Source of the DNA: Anaerolineales bacterium
GTDB taxonomy: Bacteria; Chloroflexota; Anaerolineae; 4572-78; NAK82
Direction: 5' to 3'
Assembly (NCBI GenBank): GCA_024643945.1
Contig: JAHELX010000395.1
Coordinates: 1 to 6,016, forward strand
Length of the DNA stretch: 6,016 bases
Shown piece by piece: positions 1 to 5,867 of this stretch (its first letter is position 1; the number at the start of each line of letters is the position of its first letter). The position numbers and the translations under genes are program-made. The notes under the pieces are model-generated. The model saw nothing but the letters and a program-made list of their open reading frames with translations, was not told the DNA's origin and made no database searches.

Positions 1-1035
1 CCCCAGGATGTGGTTTCCGTTGTCATCTTCGACGACAAGGTGAAGGTGATGGTCCCGGCCCAACCGGCGGCCGATCCCGCCGGGCTCAAGCAGCAGATTG
101 CCGCCATCAAAGATGGCGGCGGCACGGCCATATCGCTCGGCATGCGCGAGGGGATGAACGAACTGCGCAAATTCCTGGACCCCGGGCGGGTCAGTCGCAT
201 GCTCCTGCTCACCGATGGAGAGACCTTTGGCGACGAGGACAAGTGCCGTGCGTTGGCGGCCGATGCCGCCGGGCTGGGTGTGCCCATCATGGCGTTGGGC
301 CTGGGCGAGGATTGGAACATCAAGTTGCTCGACTCCATCGCCCAAAGCAGCGGGGGTAATTCGGACTTTATCCCTGAAGGCCAGCCGCAGATCATCCTGA
401 ACACCTTTCAGCGCTCGGTGCAGATGGCACAGGGAACCGTCGTCCAGAACACCCAGATGCTGCTGCGCCTGATCCCCGGCGTGTCGCCGCGCCAGGTGTG
501 GCGGGTGGTGCCCTTGATTGACAAGCTCGACCATCGCGTGTTGTCGGACCGGGACGTACAGGTGTCGCTGGGCGATCTGGCCAAGGACGAGGGGCAGACG
601 GTGCTGGTAGAGCTGATGTTGCCCCCCCGCCAGCCGGGCAATTACCGGATCGCTCAGGCCGAGGTCACCTACGACGTAGCTGCCTCGCGTCTGGTGGGTG
701 AGAAAGCCAAAGTGGACATCGTCGTCGGCTTCACCCCCGACCCCGCCCTGGCTGCCCAGACCAATCCCTACGTGCTGAACATCGTCGAGAAGGTCACCGC
801 CCACAAGCTGCAAACCAGGGCCCTGGACGAGGCGGCTATGGGCAACATCGTGGGGGCCACCCAGAAGCTGCGGGCGGCCGCCACTCGCCTGCTGGACATG
901 GGAGAGCAGGACCTGGCCCAGGCGGCCCTGCAGGAAGCGGAAAATCTCGAGAAACAGGGCCAGATGTCGGCCGGCGGCACCCGCAAACTGCGCTACGAGA
1001 CACGCAAATTGACCCAAAAACTTGACCAGGATTAA
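1..1035 (+). CDS. VWA-domain protein, 5'-truncated by window edge
   Basis: Reading frame 1 is open from the first base (Pro-Gln-Asp-Val-Val...) to TAA at 1033-1035, giving 344 visible residues. The GTG at 10 is internal: it sits inside the beta strand QDVVSVVIFDD, a typical VWA core strand, so the true start is upstream. Visible residues 1-135 are the second part of a von Willebrand factor A domain. They include the MIDAS threonine in GGGTAISLGM (T42) and the MIDAS aspartate in LLLTDGE (D72). The DxSxS part of the metal site would lie upstream of the window. Residues 150-245 look like a beta-rich domain. Residues 255-344 are a charged, Ala/Leu-rich helical tail (ATQKLRAAATRLLDMGEQD) that may be a coiled coil or helical bundle. 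VWA domains usually bind protein partners through a divalent metal. A scaffold role beside the FHA proteins is inference. No membrane segment is visible, but the N-terminus is missing. Confidence 0.85.
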   Translation, partial: PQDVVSVVIFDDKVKVMVPAQPAADPAGLKQQIAAIKDGGGTAISLGMREGMNELRKFLDPGRVSRMLLLTDGETFGDEDKCRALAADAAGLGVPIMALGLGEDWNIKLLDSIAQSSGGNSDFIPEGQPQIILNTFQRSVQMAQGTVVQNTQMLLRLIPGVSPRQVWRVVPLIDKLDHRVLSDRDVQVSLGDLAKDEGQTVLVELMLPPRQPGNYRIAQAEVTYDVAASRLVGEKAKVDIVVGFTPDPALAAQTNPYVLNIVEKVTAHKLQTRALDEAAMGNIVGATQKLRAAATRLLDMGEQDLAQAALQEAENLEKQGQMSAGGTRKLRYETRKLTQKLDQD

Positions 1036-1085
1036 GGATAAGAATCAAGGCTAAGGCTAAGGATAAGAGCCAAGGCTAAGGCTAA
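1036..1085 (+). repeat. Two tandem 25-base direct repeats, GGATAAGA-N2-(CAAGG)CTAAGGCTAA type
   Basis: Unit 1 is 1036-1060 and unit 2 is 1061-1085. They match at 23 of 25 positions, differing only at unit positions 9-10 (AT versus GC). A decayed third copy follows from 1086 and merges into the purine-rich ribosome binding site. Inside each unit the hexamer AAGGCT/TAAGGC recurs. The array begins directly after the TAA stop of the VWA gene and fills nearly the whole gap to the next gene. Function is unknown; replication slippage in an AAGG-rich leader is the simplest origin. Confidence 0.75.
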
Positions 1086-1092
1086 GATTAAG

Positions 1093-1099
1093 AAAGGAG
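1093..1099 (+). promoter_or_regulatory. Ribosome binding site of the triple zinc-ribbon FHA gene
   Basis: AAAGGAG is a near-complete anti-16S match ending 10 bases before the ATG at 1110. It supports that start and lies at the decayed end of the direct-repeat array. Confidence 0.75.
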
Positions 1100-1109
1100 A
1101 AAGGTTCAA

Positions 1110-1979
1110 ATGCCTATCACTTGCCCTAATTGCAGAAGCCAAAACGAAGATGGCGCCGCTTTTTGTGATAATTGCGGTACACCTTTGGCCAGCGTCGGCG
1201 CACCCCCGCCCACCCCGAAGGCTCCCTCGCCCCTGCCGCCGACGGCCGCCGTCGGGGGTATGACCTGTCCCCAATGTGGCCAGCCGGTGATACCGGGCGA
1301 GGCCTTCTGTGAGAACTGTGGGGCAGCTCTGACCGGGATGGCGCCTTCACCGCCGCCTGCCTATCAGTCGCCGCCTCAGCAACCGGCGCAGCCTGGCTAC
1401 CAGCCGCCACCGCAGCCGGCACAGCCTGCCTATCAACCGCCACCTCAGCCGGCGCCGGCTGGCCCGGTCACCTGTCCCAGTTGTGGCACGCCCGCAGCCC
1501 CAGGGGCCACCTTTTGCGACAACTGCGGAGCAGCTCTGGCTGGCGTCACTCCTGCGCCGCCCGTGCAGCCATCTTACCCACAACCTTACCCGCCAGCCCC
1601 GCAGCCCTATCCACAACCGGCCCCGCCTGTGTACCCACCACCAGCAGCCGGCCCACCACCGCGCCTGGTAGTGCAGTCCTCCAACGCCCCACTTCCCTTC
1701 CCGGCCGGCAAGGCCGAGATCATCGTGGGTCGCGAGGACCCGGTCAGCAACGTCTTTCCAGAAATAGACCTGGACCCCCACGGGGGCGACGAAGGGGGCG
1801 TGTCGCGCCGCCACGCCAAGTTCACCCTGCGCGGCGGCCAGTGGTACGTCGAAGACTTGAACAGCACCAACTTCACCTTCGTCAACAAGCAGAAGCTGCA
1901 AGCCGGCCAGCCTCACCCGGTGAACCACGGCGACGAGGTGAGATTGGGGCGGGTGACGTTGACGTTTTTTACGAGTTGA
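1110..1979 (+). CDS. Triple zinc-ribbon, proline-rich linker, FHA-domain protein
   Basis: This 289-residue protein is probably cytosolic; no signal peptide or membrane segment is seen. Three short Cys4 zinc ribbons share the spacing CxxC-x10-CxxC: C5/C8/C19/C22, C53/C56/C67/C70 and C122/C125/C136/C139. They are joined by Pro-rich linkers, including near-repeats of YQPPPQPAQPA (residues 85-118) and a YPQP-rich stretch (156-178). Residues 185-288 form an FHA (forkhead-associated) domain that keeps the phosphopeptide-contact residues: GR at 207-208, SRRH at 232-235 and N254 in NSTN. The usual NGT is NFT here (F255). An acidic/Gly loop (DPHGGDEGG) precedes SRRH. FHA domains bind phosphothreonine; zinc ribbons of this type usually mediate protein or nucleic-acid contacts. 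A phospho-dependent adaptor role is inferred from the neighbouring FHA exporter. The start is fixed by AAAGGAG upstream and by the first ribbon beginning at residue 5. Confidence 0.92.
   Translation: MPITCPNCRSQNEDGAAFCDNCGTPLASVGAPPPTPKAPSPLPPTAAVGGMTCPQCGQPVIPGEAFCENCGAALTGMAPSPPPAYQSPPQQPAQPGYQPPPQPAQPAYQPPPQPAPAGPVTCPSCGTPAAPGATFCDNCGAALAGVTPAPPVQPSYPQPYPPAPQPYPQPAPPVYPPPAAGPPPRLVVQSSNAPLPFPAGKAEIIVGREDPVSNVFPEIDLDPHGGDEGGVSRRHAKFTLRGGQWYVEDLNSTNFTFVNKQKLQAGQPHPVNHGDEVRLGRVTLTFFTS
1362..1463 (+). repeat. Coding tandem repeat of an 11-12 residue Tyr-Gln-Pro unit
   Basis: Inside the zinc-ribbon/FHA gene, residues 85-96, 97-107 and 108-118 are three successive versions of YQPPPQPAQPA (the first with one extra residue). 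The unit lies between the second and third zinc ribbons. It is a low-complexity, probably disordered and extended spacer. Such tracts commonly vary in copy number between strains. Confidence 0.7.
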
Positions 1980-2007
1980 TTGGGGCGACTGCAGAGGTTG
2001 TGATCCT

Positions 2008-2026
2008 GGCAGGCTGCGAGCCTGCC
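2008..2026. repeat. Small perfect palindrome, 8-bp stem with GCG loop
   Basis: GGCAGGCT (2008-2015) and AGCCTGCC (2019-2026) are exact reverse complements around a 3-base loop. It starts 28 bases after the stop of the zinc-ribbon/FHA gene. No T-run follows on either strand, so it is not a canonical Rho-independent terminator. The GC-rich compact form resembles REP-like dispersed palindromes, but other copies cannot be checked here. It could stabilise the 3' end of the transcript. Confidence 0.6.
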
Positions 2027-2033
2027 CTGTGTT

Positions 2034-2072
2034 CTGTCCCCCTTCCTCTCCGATGGAAGAGGAAGGGGGCAG
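2034..2072. repeat. Strong palindrome, 12-bp perfect stem extended to 15 bp with one bulge
   Basis: CCCCCTTCCTCT (2038-2049) pairs without mismatch with AGAGGAAGGGGG (2058-2069) over an 8-base loop. Three more pairs (CTG 2034-2036 with CAG 2070-2072) extend it across a bulged T2037. A second G-run with a terminal A (2075-2080) could compete for the same C-run. There is no downstream T-tract. It lies only a few bases after the smaller palindrome, so both may belong to one dispersed intergenic element. A transcript-end or mRNA-processing role is possible but unproven. Confidence 0.65.
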
Positions 2073-2210
2073 GTGGGGGATGTTCCGTATCTACAAATAG
2101 TGTGGGTGACGATGAGTATAGTAGTTGCTTCTTCGTCGTGACCACATTTGGACGATAGACAAGCCTGAGGTGGGGATGACGCTACTCCGAAATGTTGCTT
2201 AAACACTTAC
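2073..2210. other. Non-coding remainder of the 1980-2224 gap
   Basis: Beyond the two palindromes this stretch holds no ORF with family features, no tRNA-like fold and no promoter I can defend. A TATAGT box at 2117-2122 lacks a matching -35 element. If the downstream membrane FHA gene has its own promoter, this AT-richer stretch is the likeliest place for it. Confidence 0.4.
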
Positions 2211-2212
2211 AG

Positions 2213-2217
2213 AAGGA
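2213..2217 (+). promoter_or_regulatory. Ribosome binding site deciding the start of the membrane FHA gene
   Basis: AAGGA sits 7 bases before the ATG at 2225. An in-frame ATG at 2192 has no comparable site, and the 11 extra residues it would add (MLLKHLQKEYR) span this motif. The start at 2225 is therefore preferred. Confidence 0.7.
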
Positions 2218-2224
2218 ATATCGT

Positions 2225-3028
2225 ATGATTCGTTACGCCATCCGTCGCATCCAACTCTTTTCCGCCTTCAAGTTCGGCTGCCTGACCGGGGGGATCCTGA
2301 TGCTGCCTCTCGGCCTGGGGTTGGGCCTGCTGGGGCGCATCCTGGTCGGCATCCTGCGCCGCTGGCTGGAGACATGGGAAGCCCTCTCCCTGGAATTCGC
2401 CGGGAAGACTCTGGCGGACGTGAACTTCCTGAACATTCTCAAGCTTTCTGATTTCCTGCGCGAATTGCGCGTCCTGGACGACCAGGGCTGGCTGCTGGCT
2501 TTGACCCTGGCTCTGGGTACCGCCGTACTGGGTGGGCTGCTGGTCGGCTTGCTGGCGCTCTTTGGGGCGGCCATCTACAACATCCTGGCCGCCATCAGCG
2601 GCGGGCTGGTCGTCGGCGCCGACGTCCTGGATGGCACGGCCGTTCCCTCCACGCCGGCCGTCGCGCCACCCCCGCCCAAAGGCCACACCCTCCCCCTGCC
2701 CAAGTCGCGGGCGGGGCCTGTGGCCCAGGCGCTGCCGGCCCAGCCTGCCTCCGGCGCCTGGTTGGCTTCGAGCCAGAACCCAGGGCAGCGCTGGTCGCTC
2801 AAGCCGGATGTCACCACCCTGGGCAGTGCACCCGGCAACGACGTGGTGTTGGTGGGGCTCGCTTCCCGCCACGCCGAGATACGCTTTGAAACCAACTACT
2901 ATGTGCTGTATGACCTGGCCGGAGGCCAGACCTGGGTCAACGACCGCCCTATCTCGAGGCCGAATATGCTTAAAGAAGGATTTAAAGTCCGCCTGGGAAA
3001 TCACGAATTGGTTTTCCACAAGACGTAG
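2225..3028 (+). CDS. DUF3566-like two-helix membrane protein with degenerate C-terminal FHA domain
   Basis: This is a 267-residue protein. A basic N-terminus (MIRYAIRRIQ) precedes a hydrophobic Gly/Leu segment at about 19-45. A loop with amphipathic stretches follows (46-87), then a second hydrophobic span at about 88-122 ending in AIYNILAAISGGLVV. The arginine-rich lead, two helices and the YN...GG end resemble the DUF3566 membrane domain best known from Actinobacteria; this is recalled by pattern only. A Pro/Ala linker (143-188) leads to an FHA-like fold (189-267). That fold is eroded: LGS replaces the IGR arginine (S201), ASRH has Ala at the usual ligand serine (A213), and the NGT loop is one residue shorter and lacks its Asn (DLAGGQTWVND, 230-240). 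Phosphothreonine binding is therefore doubtful. FHA and N-terminus are probably both cytoplasmic. By position it could be a membrane anchor or partner for the exporter encoded next. Confidence 0.85.
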   Translation: MIRYAIRRIQLFSAFKFGCLTGGILMLPLGLGLGLLGRILVGILRRWLETWEALSLEFAGKTLADVNFLNILKLSDFLRELRVLDDQGWLLALTLALGTAVLGGLLVGLLALFGAAIYNILAAISGGLVVGADVLDGTAVPSTPAVAPPPPKGHTLPLPKSRAGPVAQALPAQPASGAWLASSQNPGQRWSLKPDVTTLGSAPGNDVVLVGLASRHAEIRFETNYYVLYDLAGGQTWVNDRPISRPNMLKEGFKVRLGNHELVFHKT

Positions 3029-3124
3029 AACGTAGTACATACTGCGTATTGCGTATTGCGTACTGCGTATTGCGTACTGCGTGTTCCGTTTACCCAGTAC
3101 GCAACACGCAACACGCAGCACGTA
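3022..3124. repeat. Opposed arrays of a 7-base repeat (TGCGTRY / RYACGCA)
   Basis: Six contiguous heptamers of the form TGCGTRY occupy 3043-3084. In the same 7-base phase, decayed copies lie upstream: GACGTAG at 3022-3028, AACGTAG at 3029-3035 and TACATAC at 3036-3042. TCCGTTT at 3085-3091 follows downstream. After five bases the reverse-complement form appears: GTACGCA (3097-3103), ACACGCA (3104-3110, 3111-3117) and the variant GCACGTA (3118-3124). The two arms can fold on each other; for example 3071-3077 pairs perfectly with 3097-3103. The first heptamer contains the TAG stop (3026-3028) of the membrane FHA gene. Seven is not a multiple of three, so every frame through the array reads as a spurious repetitive peptide. 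I recall similar arrays from Chloroflexota intergenic DNA, but cannot verify that here. Confidence 0.8.
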
Positions 3125-3136
3125 TCACATTTTCGC

Positions 3137-3141
3137 AGGAG
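3137..3141 (+). promoter_or_regulatory. Ribosome binding site deciding the exporter start
   Basis: AGGAG ends 8 bases before ATG 3150, just outside the heptamer arrays. It rules against the in-frame GTG at 3081, whose 23 extra residues would be translated repeat DNA. Confidence 0.8.
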
Positions 3142-3149
3142 ACTGCCCT

Positions 3150-5867
3150 ATGCCCAACTTCTGCAAACACTGCGGCGCTCAGCTTGCTCGTCCCGACGCG
3201 ATCTACTGTTCGACTTGCGGCAAGCCTGTGAGCGGGAACGGTAGCCCTCGGGGGAGTGGCACCGGCCCCCAACTCATCATCCAGGAGCCGGGCCAGGCCG
3301 ACCGCCCCGTTCCGCTGACCAAACCCCTGGTCAGCATCGGGCGCGATCCGAGCAACGACGTCGTTGCCCAGAACTCGGCCGTGTCGCGCCGGCATGCTCA
3401 GTTCGAGCGCAAGGGAGCCGACTATTGGGTCACCGACCTGGGCAGCACCAACGGCACCTCGGTCAACGGGCGACGGGTGCAGAGCCAGGCTCTGAGCGAC
3501 GGGGACATCATCCGCATCGGCGATCAGCAGGGCAACTCGGTCGGCCTCATCTTCCGCAGTGGGGCCGGCGTCCGCCCCTATACCGCCACCATCTACCTGG
3601 GCAAGCTGAACCTGGGGCATCTGCCATCCTTCACCATCGGGCGTGACCCGAGCAATCAGGTCCACCTGGACCACCCCAGCGTCTCTCGCCACCACGCCCG
3701 GGTGGAGCAGACGGCGCAGGGGCACTTGATCCACGACCTGAACAGCCACAATGGCACCTTCGTCAATGGCTGTCCGGTGCGCGGCGCTCACCCCTTGCAG
3801 ACCGGTGACGTGGTGCAGATCGGCCCCTTCAAGCTGGTCTACGACCAGGCTGGCTTCTCGCAATTCACCCCCGCTGGCAATTACCGACTGGACGGGATTG
3901 GCCTCAAGCGCGAGGTGTCGCTGGTCGGACCGCTGTCCCCCCAACGCTGGCTGGGCATGAACGGCCGGCCAACGCGCAGACTCATCCTGAACGACGTGAG
4001 CCTGTCCATCTACCCCCGGGAGTTCGTGGCCCTGGTGGGCGGCAGCGGCGCCGGCAAGACCACGCTGATGAACGCCCTCAGCGGCTTTGCCCCCGCCCAG
4101 GGGCAAGTACTCGTCAATGGCGACGACCTGTACGCCCAGTTCGCCGCCTACCGGAGCATCCTGGGCTACGTGCCCCAGGACGACATCATCCACACCCAAT
4201 TGACGGTACACAGCGCCCTGACCTACGCCGCTCAACTACGCCTGCCCGATGCCAGCCCGGACGAGATCCGGGCGCGGGTGCACGACGTGCTGACCCAGGT
4301 GGACATGGTGGAACACGCGGGTAAACCGGTCAATCGGCTGAGCGGCGGCCAACGCAAGCGGGTCAGCATTGCCGTGGAATTATTGGCCGAGCCGGGCCTC
4401 TTTTTCCTGGATGAACCCACCTCCGGGCTGGACCCCGGCCTGGAAAAGAAGATGATGTACACCATGCGCCAACTGGCCGACGCTGGGCGGACCATCATCC
4501 TGGTTACTCATGCCACGGCCAACATTGATCAATGCACCCACGTGGCCTTTATGGCCGACGGTCGCCTGGTTTATTTCGGCCCGCCCCGGGAGGCGCTGGC
4601 TTTCTTTGGGGCCAAAGACTTCGCCGACGCCTACACTCGCCTCTCACAGTCCATAGATCCCCTCAAGAATCCATTGCCCTCCCAGTGGCAATCTTATTAC
4701 CCGCCAGCCCCGGCCACCCCCACCCAGGAGCCGCCCCCGGCCGCCGAAGTGTGGGCCAATTGCTTCCGCGCTTCGTCTCAGTATCAACAATACGTGGCCG
4801 GCCGCATTCAAGGGGCCAGCGCAGGACATCAGTCGGTTCATGGAAGCTCCCGGCAGACAACTGTCCAGCAAGTGTCGGCCTTCCGGCAATTCCTGGTTCT
4901 GGCCCGGCGCTACTTCGAGTTGATCCGCCGCGATACGCTGAGTCTCTTCATTCTGCTGGCGGTCATGCCTCTCATCGGCTTGCTGCTGTTGGTGATGGCC
5001 AACCCGCACGACCTGGTAGGCAAGAGCTCAGACATCATCGCCAGCGAGATACAGCAAGAGATAGATAATCAGCAGGCCGGCCAGGACCCCGACAGAGACG
5101 ACGAGCGATTCCGGGCTTCGTACATAGCCGCTGGCACGTCCCAGAAGTTGCTGTTCATGCTGGCCCTGGCCGCCAATCTTCTGGGCATCTTCGCCGCTGC
5201 CTACGAGATTGTCAAAGAGGGAGCCATCTATCGCCGTGAGCGGATGGTCAATCTAAAGATTGTTCCATACCTTCTATCCAAGGTAACGGTGCTGGCGCTT
5301 TTTGCCCTGCTGCAATGCCTGCTGTTGCTCCTGGTCGTTGGCCTGAAGGTCAAGTACCCGGCTGATGGGGTGTTCCTGCCGTCGCCCATCGAGATGTATG
5401 TGACTCTCTTTCTGGCCACGCTGGCCAGCATCAGCCTGGGATTGCTTATCTCGGCCAGCGTGCGCAACACCGGCACGGTTATCTACGTCATCCTGTTCCT
5501 TCTCTTTGTACAGATCATTTTTGCCGGGGCCATCTTCGACCTGCCTTCCGCCGCCAAGCCTATCTCGTACCTGACGACCACGCGCTGGACCCTGGAGGCT
5601 TTGGGCAACAGCGTAGACCTGGAGGCCCTCAAGCAGAGGGGTGTGAGTTGTATCGAGTTCGAAGACGAGCGGATGAGCGCTATGTTGGGAGAGCCTGAAG
5701 ACCCTTGCGAAGAAGGGCAAATGAAACAGGCAGCCGACTATAAGTTCAATGTGAGTTACAACCATACGCCTGGCCACCTGCTGGCCCGATGGGTGATATT
5801 GGCGGGTTCCGCCCTGGCCTTTGGCGGGCTCACCTTTGTCATACAGAAACGCAAGGACGTGATATGA
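3150..5867 (+). CDS. Zinc ribbon, tandem FHA, ABCG-type exporter (ATPase and permease fused)
   Basis: The product has 905 residues and is probably an inner-membrane ATP-driven exporter. In order: a Cys4 zinc ribbon (C5, C8, C20, C23); FHA1 at about 40-137 (R65, SRRH 79-82, STNGT 99-103); FHA2 at about 145-232 (R165, SRHH 179-182, NSHNGT 198-203); an ATPase at about 250-490 with Walker A GGSGAGKT (297-304), Q343, signature LSGGQRKR (397-404), Walker B LFFLDEP (417-423) and switch H454; a Pro-rich linker (509-532); and six predicted helices near 597-617, 666-687, 708-731, 749-770, 775-798 and 880-898. ATPase-before-permease order and the signature are those of the ABCG/White family. A large loop before the last helix holds two cysteines (C834, C853). 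Both FHA domains keep all ligand residues, so phosphothreonine control is expected, as known for Rv1747 of Mycobacterium tuberculosis (two FHA, ATPase, permease). The zinc ribbon is an addition to that plan. Two such chains would form a transporter. The substrate is unknown. Confidence 0.93.
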   Translation: MPNFCKHCGAQLARPDAIYCSTCGKPVSGNGSPRGSGTGPQLIIQEPGQADRPVPLTKPLVSIGRDPSNDVVAQNSAVSRRHAQFERKGADYWVTDLGSTNGTSVNGRRVQSQALSDGDIIRIGDQQGNSVGLIFRSGAGVRPYTATIYLGKLNLGHLPSFTIGRDPSNQVHLDHPSVSRHHARVEQTAQGHLIHDLNSHNGTFVNGCPVRGAHPLQTGDVVQIGPFKLVYDQAGFSQFTPAGNYRLDGIGLKREVSLVGPLSPQRWLGMNGRPTRRLILNDVSLSIYPREFVALVGGSGAGKTTLMNALSGFAPAQGQVLVNGDDLYAQFAAYRSILGYVPQDDIIHTQLTVHSALTYAAQLRLPDASPDEIRARVHDVLTQVDMVEHAGKPVNRLSGGQRKRVSIAVELLAEPGLFFLDEPTSGLDPGLEKKMMYTMRQLADAGRTIILVTHATANIDQCTHVAFMADGRLVYFGPPREALAFFGAKDFADAYTRLSQSIDPLKNPLPSQWQSYYPPAPATPTQEPPPAAEVWANCFRASSQYQQYVAGRIQGASAGHQSVHGSSRQTTVQQVSAFRQFLVLARRYFELIRRDTLSLFILLAVMPLIGLLLLVMANPHDLVGKSSDIIASEIQQEIDNQQAGQDPDRDDERFRASYIAAGTSQKLLFMLALAANLLGIFAAAYEIVKEGAIYRRERMVNLKIVPYLLSKVTVLALFALLQCLLLLLVVGLKVKYPADGVFLPSPIEMYVTLFLATLASISLGLLISASVRNTGTVIYVILFLLFVQIIFAGAIFDLPSAAKPISYLTTTRWTLEALGNSVDLEALKQRGVSCIEFEDERMSAMLGEPEDPCEEGQMKQAADYKFNVSYNHTPGHLLARWVILAGSALAFGGLTFVIQKRKDVI
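5853..5857 (+). promoter_or_regulatory. Ribosome binding site inside the exporter 3' end
   Basis: AAGGA lies 6 bases before the ATG at 5864, within the last codons of the exporter gene. Together with the ATGA stop/start overlap it indicates translational coupling of the two genes. Confidence 0.65.

Noticed and set aside
10..12. GTG as the start of the VWA gene
   Set aside because: The codons before it (Pro-Gln-Asp) continue a conserved VWA core strand, and the first half of the VWA domain would otherwise be missing.
1347..1928. Minus-strand frame rich in Arg/Trp/Leu opposite the Pro-rich linkers
   Set aside because: This is the antisense of Pro/Gln/Tyr codons and has no independent ribosome binding site or domain.
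2008..2072. Canonical Rho-independent terminators
   Set aside because: Stems are strong, but no run of T follows either one in the + direction, nor a clear one in the - direction.
2117..2122. TATAGT as a -10 promoter box for the membrane FHA gene
   Set aside because: No TTGACA-like hexamer lies 16-18 bases upstream (the aligned bases read ACAAAT-like), and Chloroflexota promoter consensus cannot be judged from one site.
1913..2206. Minus-strand frame in the gap after the zinc-ribbon/FHA gene
   Set aside because: It runs through both palindromes and into the neighbouring gene, and has no domain features.
2192..2224. Upstream in-frame ATG for the membrane FHA gene
   Set aside because: It has no ribosome binding site of its own, whereas AAGGA at 2213-2217 is well placed for ATG 2225.
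2207..3121. Long minus-strand open frame (about 304 codons) opposite the membrane FHA gene
   Set aside because: Composition is Gln/Gly/Arg-rich with no domain pattern. It is the shadow of a GC-rich gene and partly translates the heptamer array (NTQYAIRSTQYAIRS).
3022..3124. CRISPR array
   Set aside because: The repeat is only 7 bases, units are contiguous without spacers, and the second half is inverted.
3090..4235. Minus-strand open frame of about 381 codons opposite the exporter
   Set aside because: It lies fully opposite well-supported FHA and ATPase motifs, shows no recognisable family, and its low-complexity Val/Ala/Gly content fits a third-position artefact.
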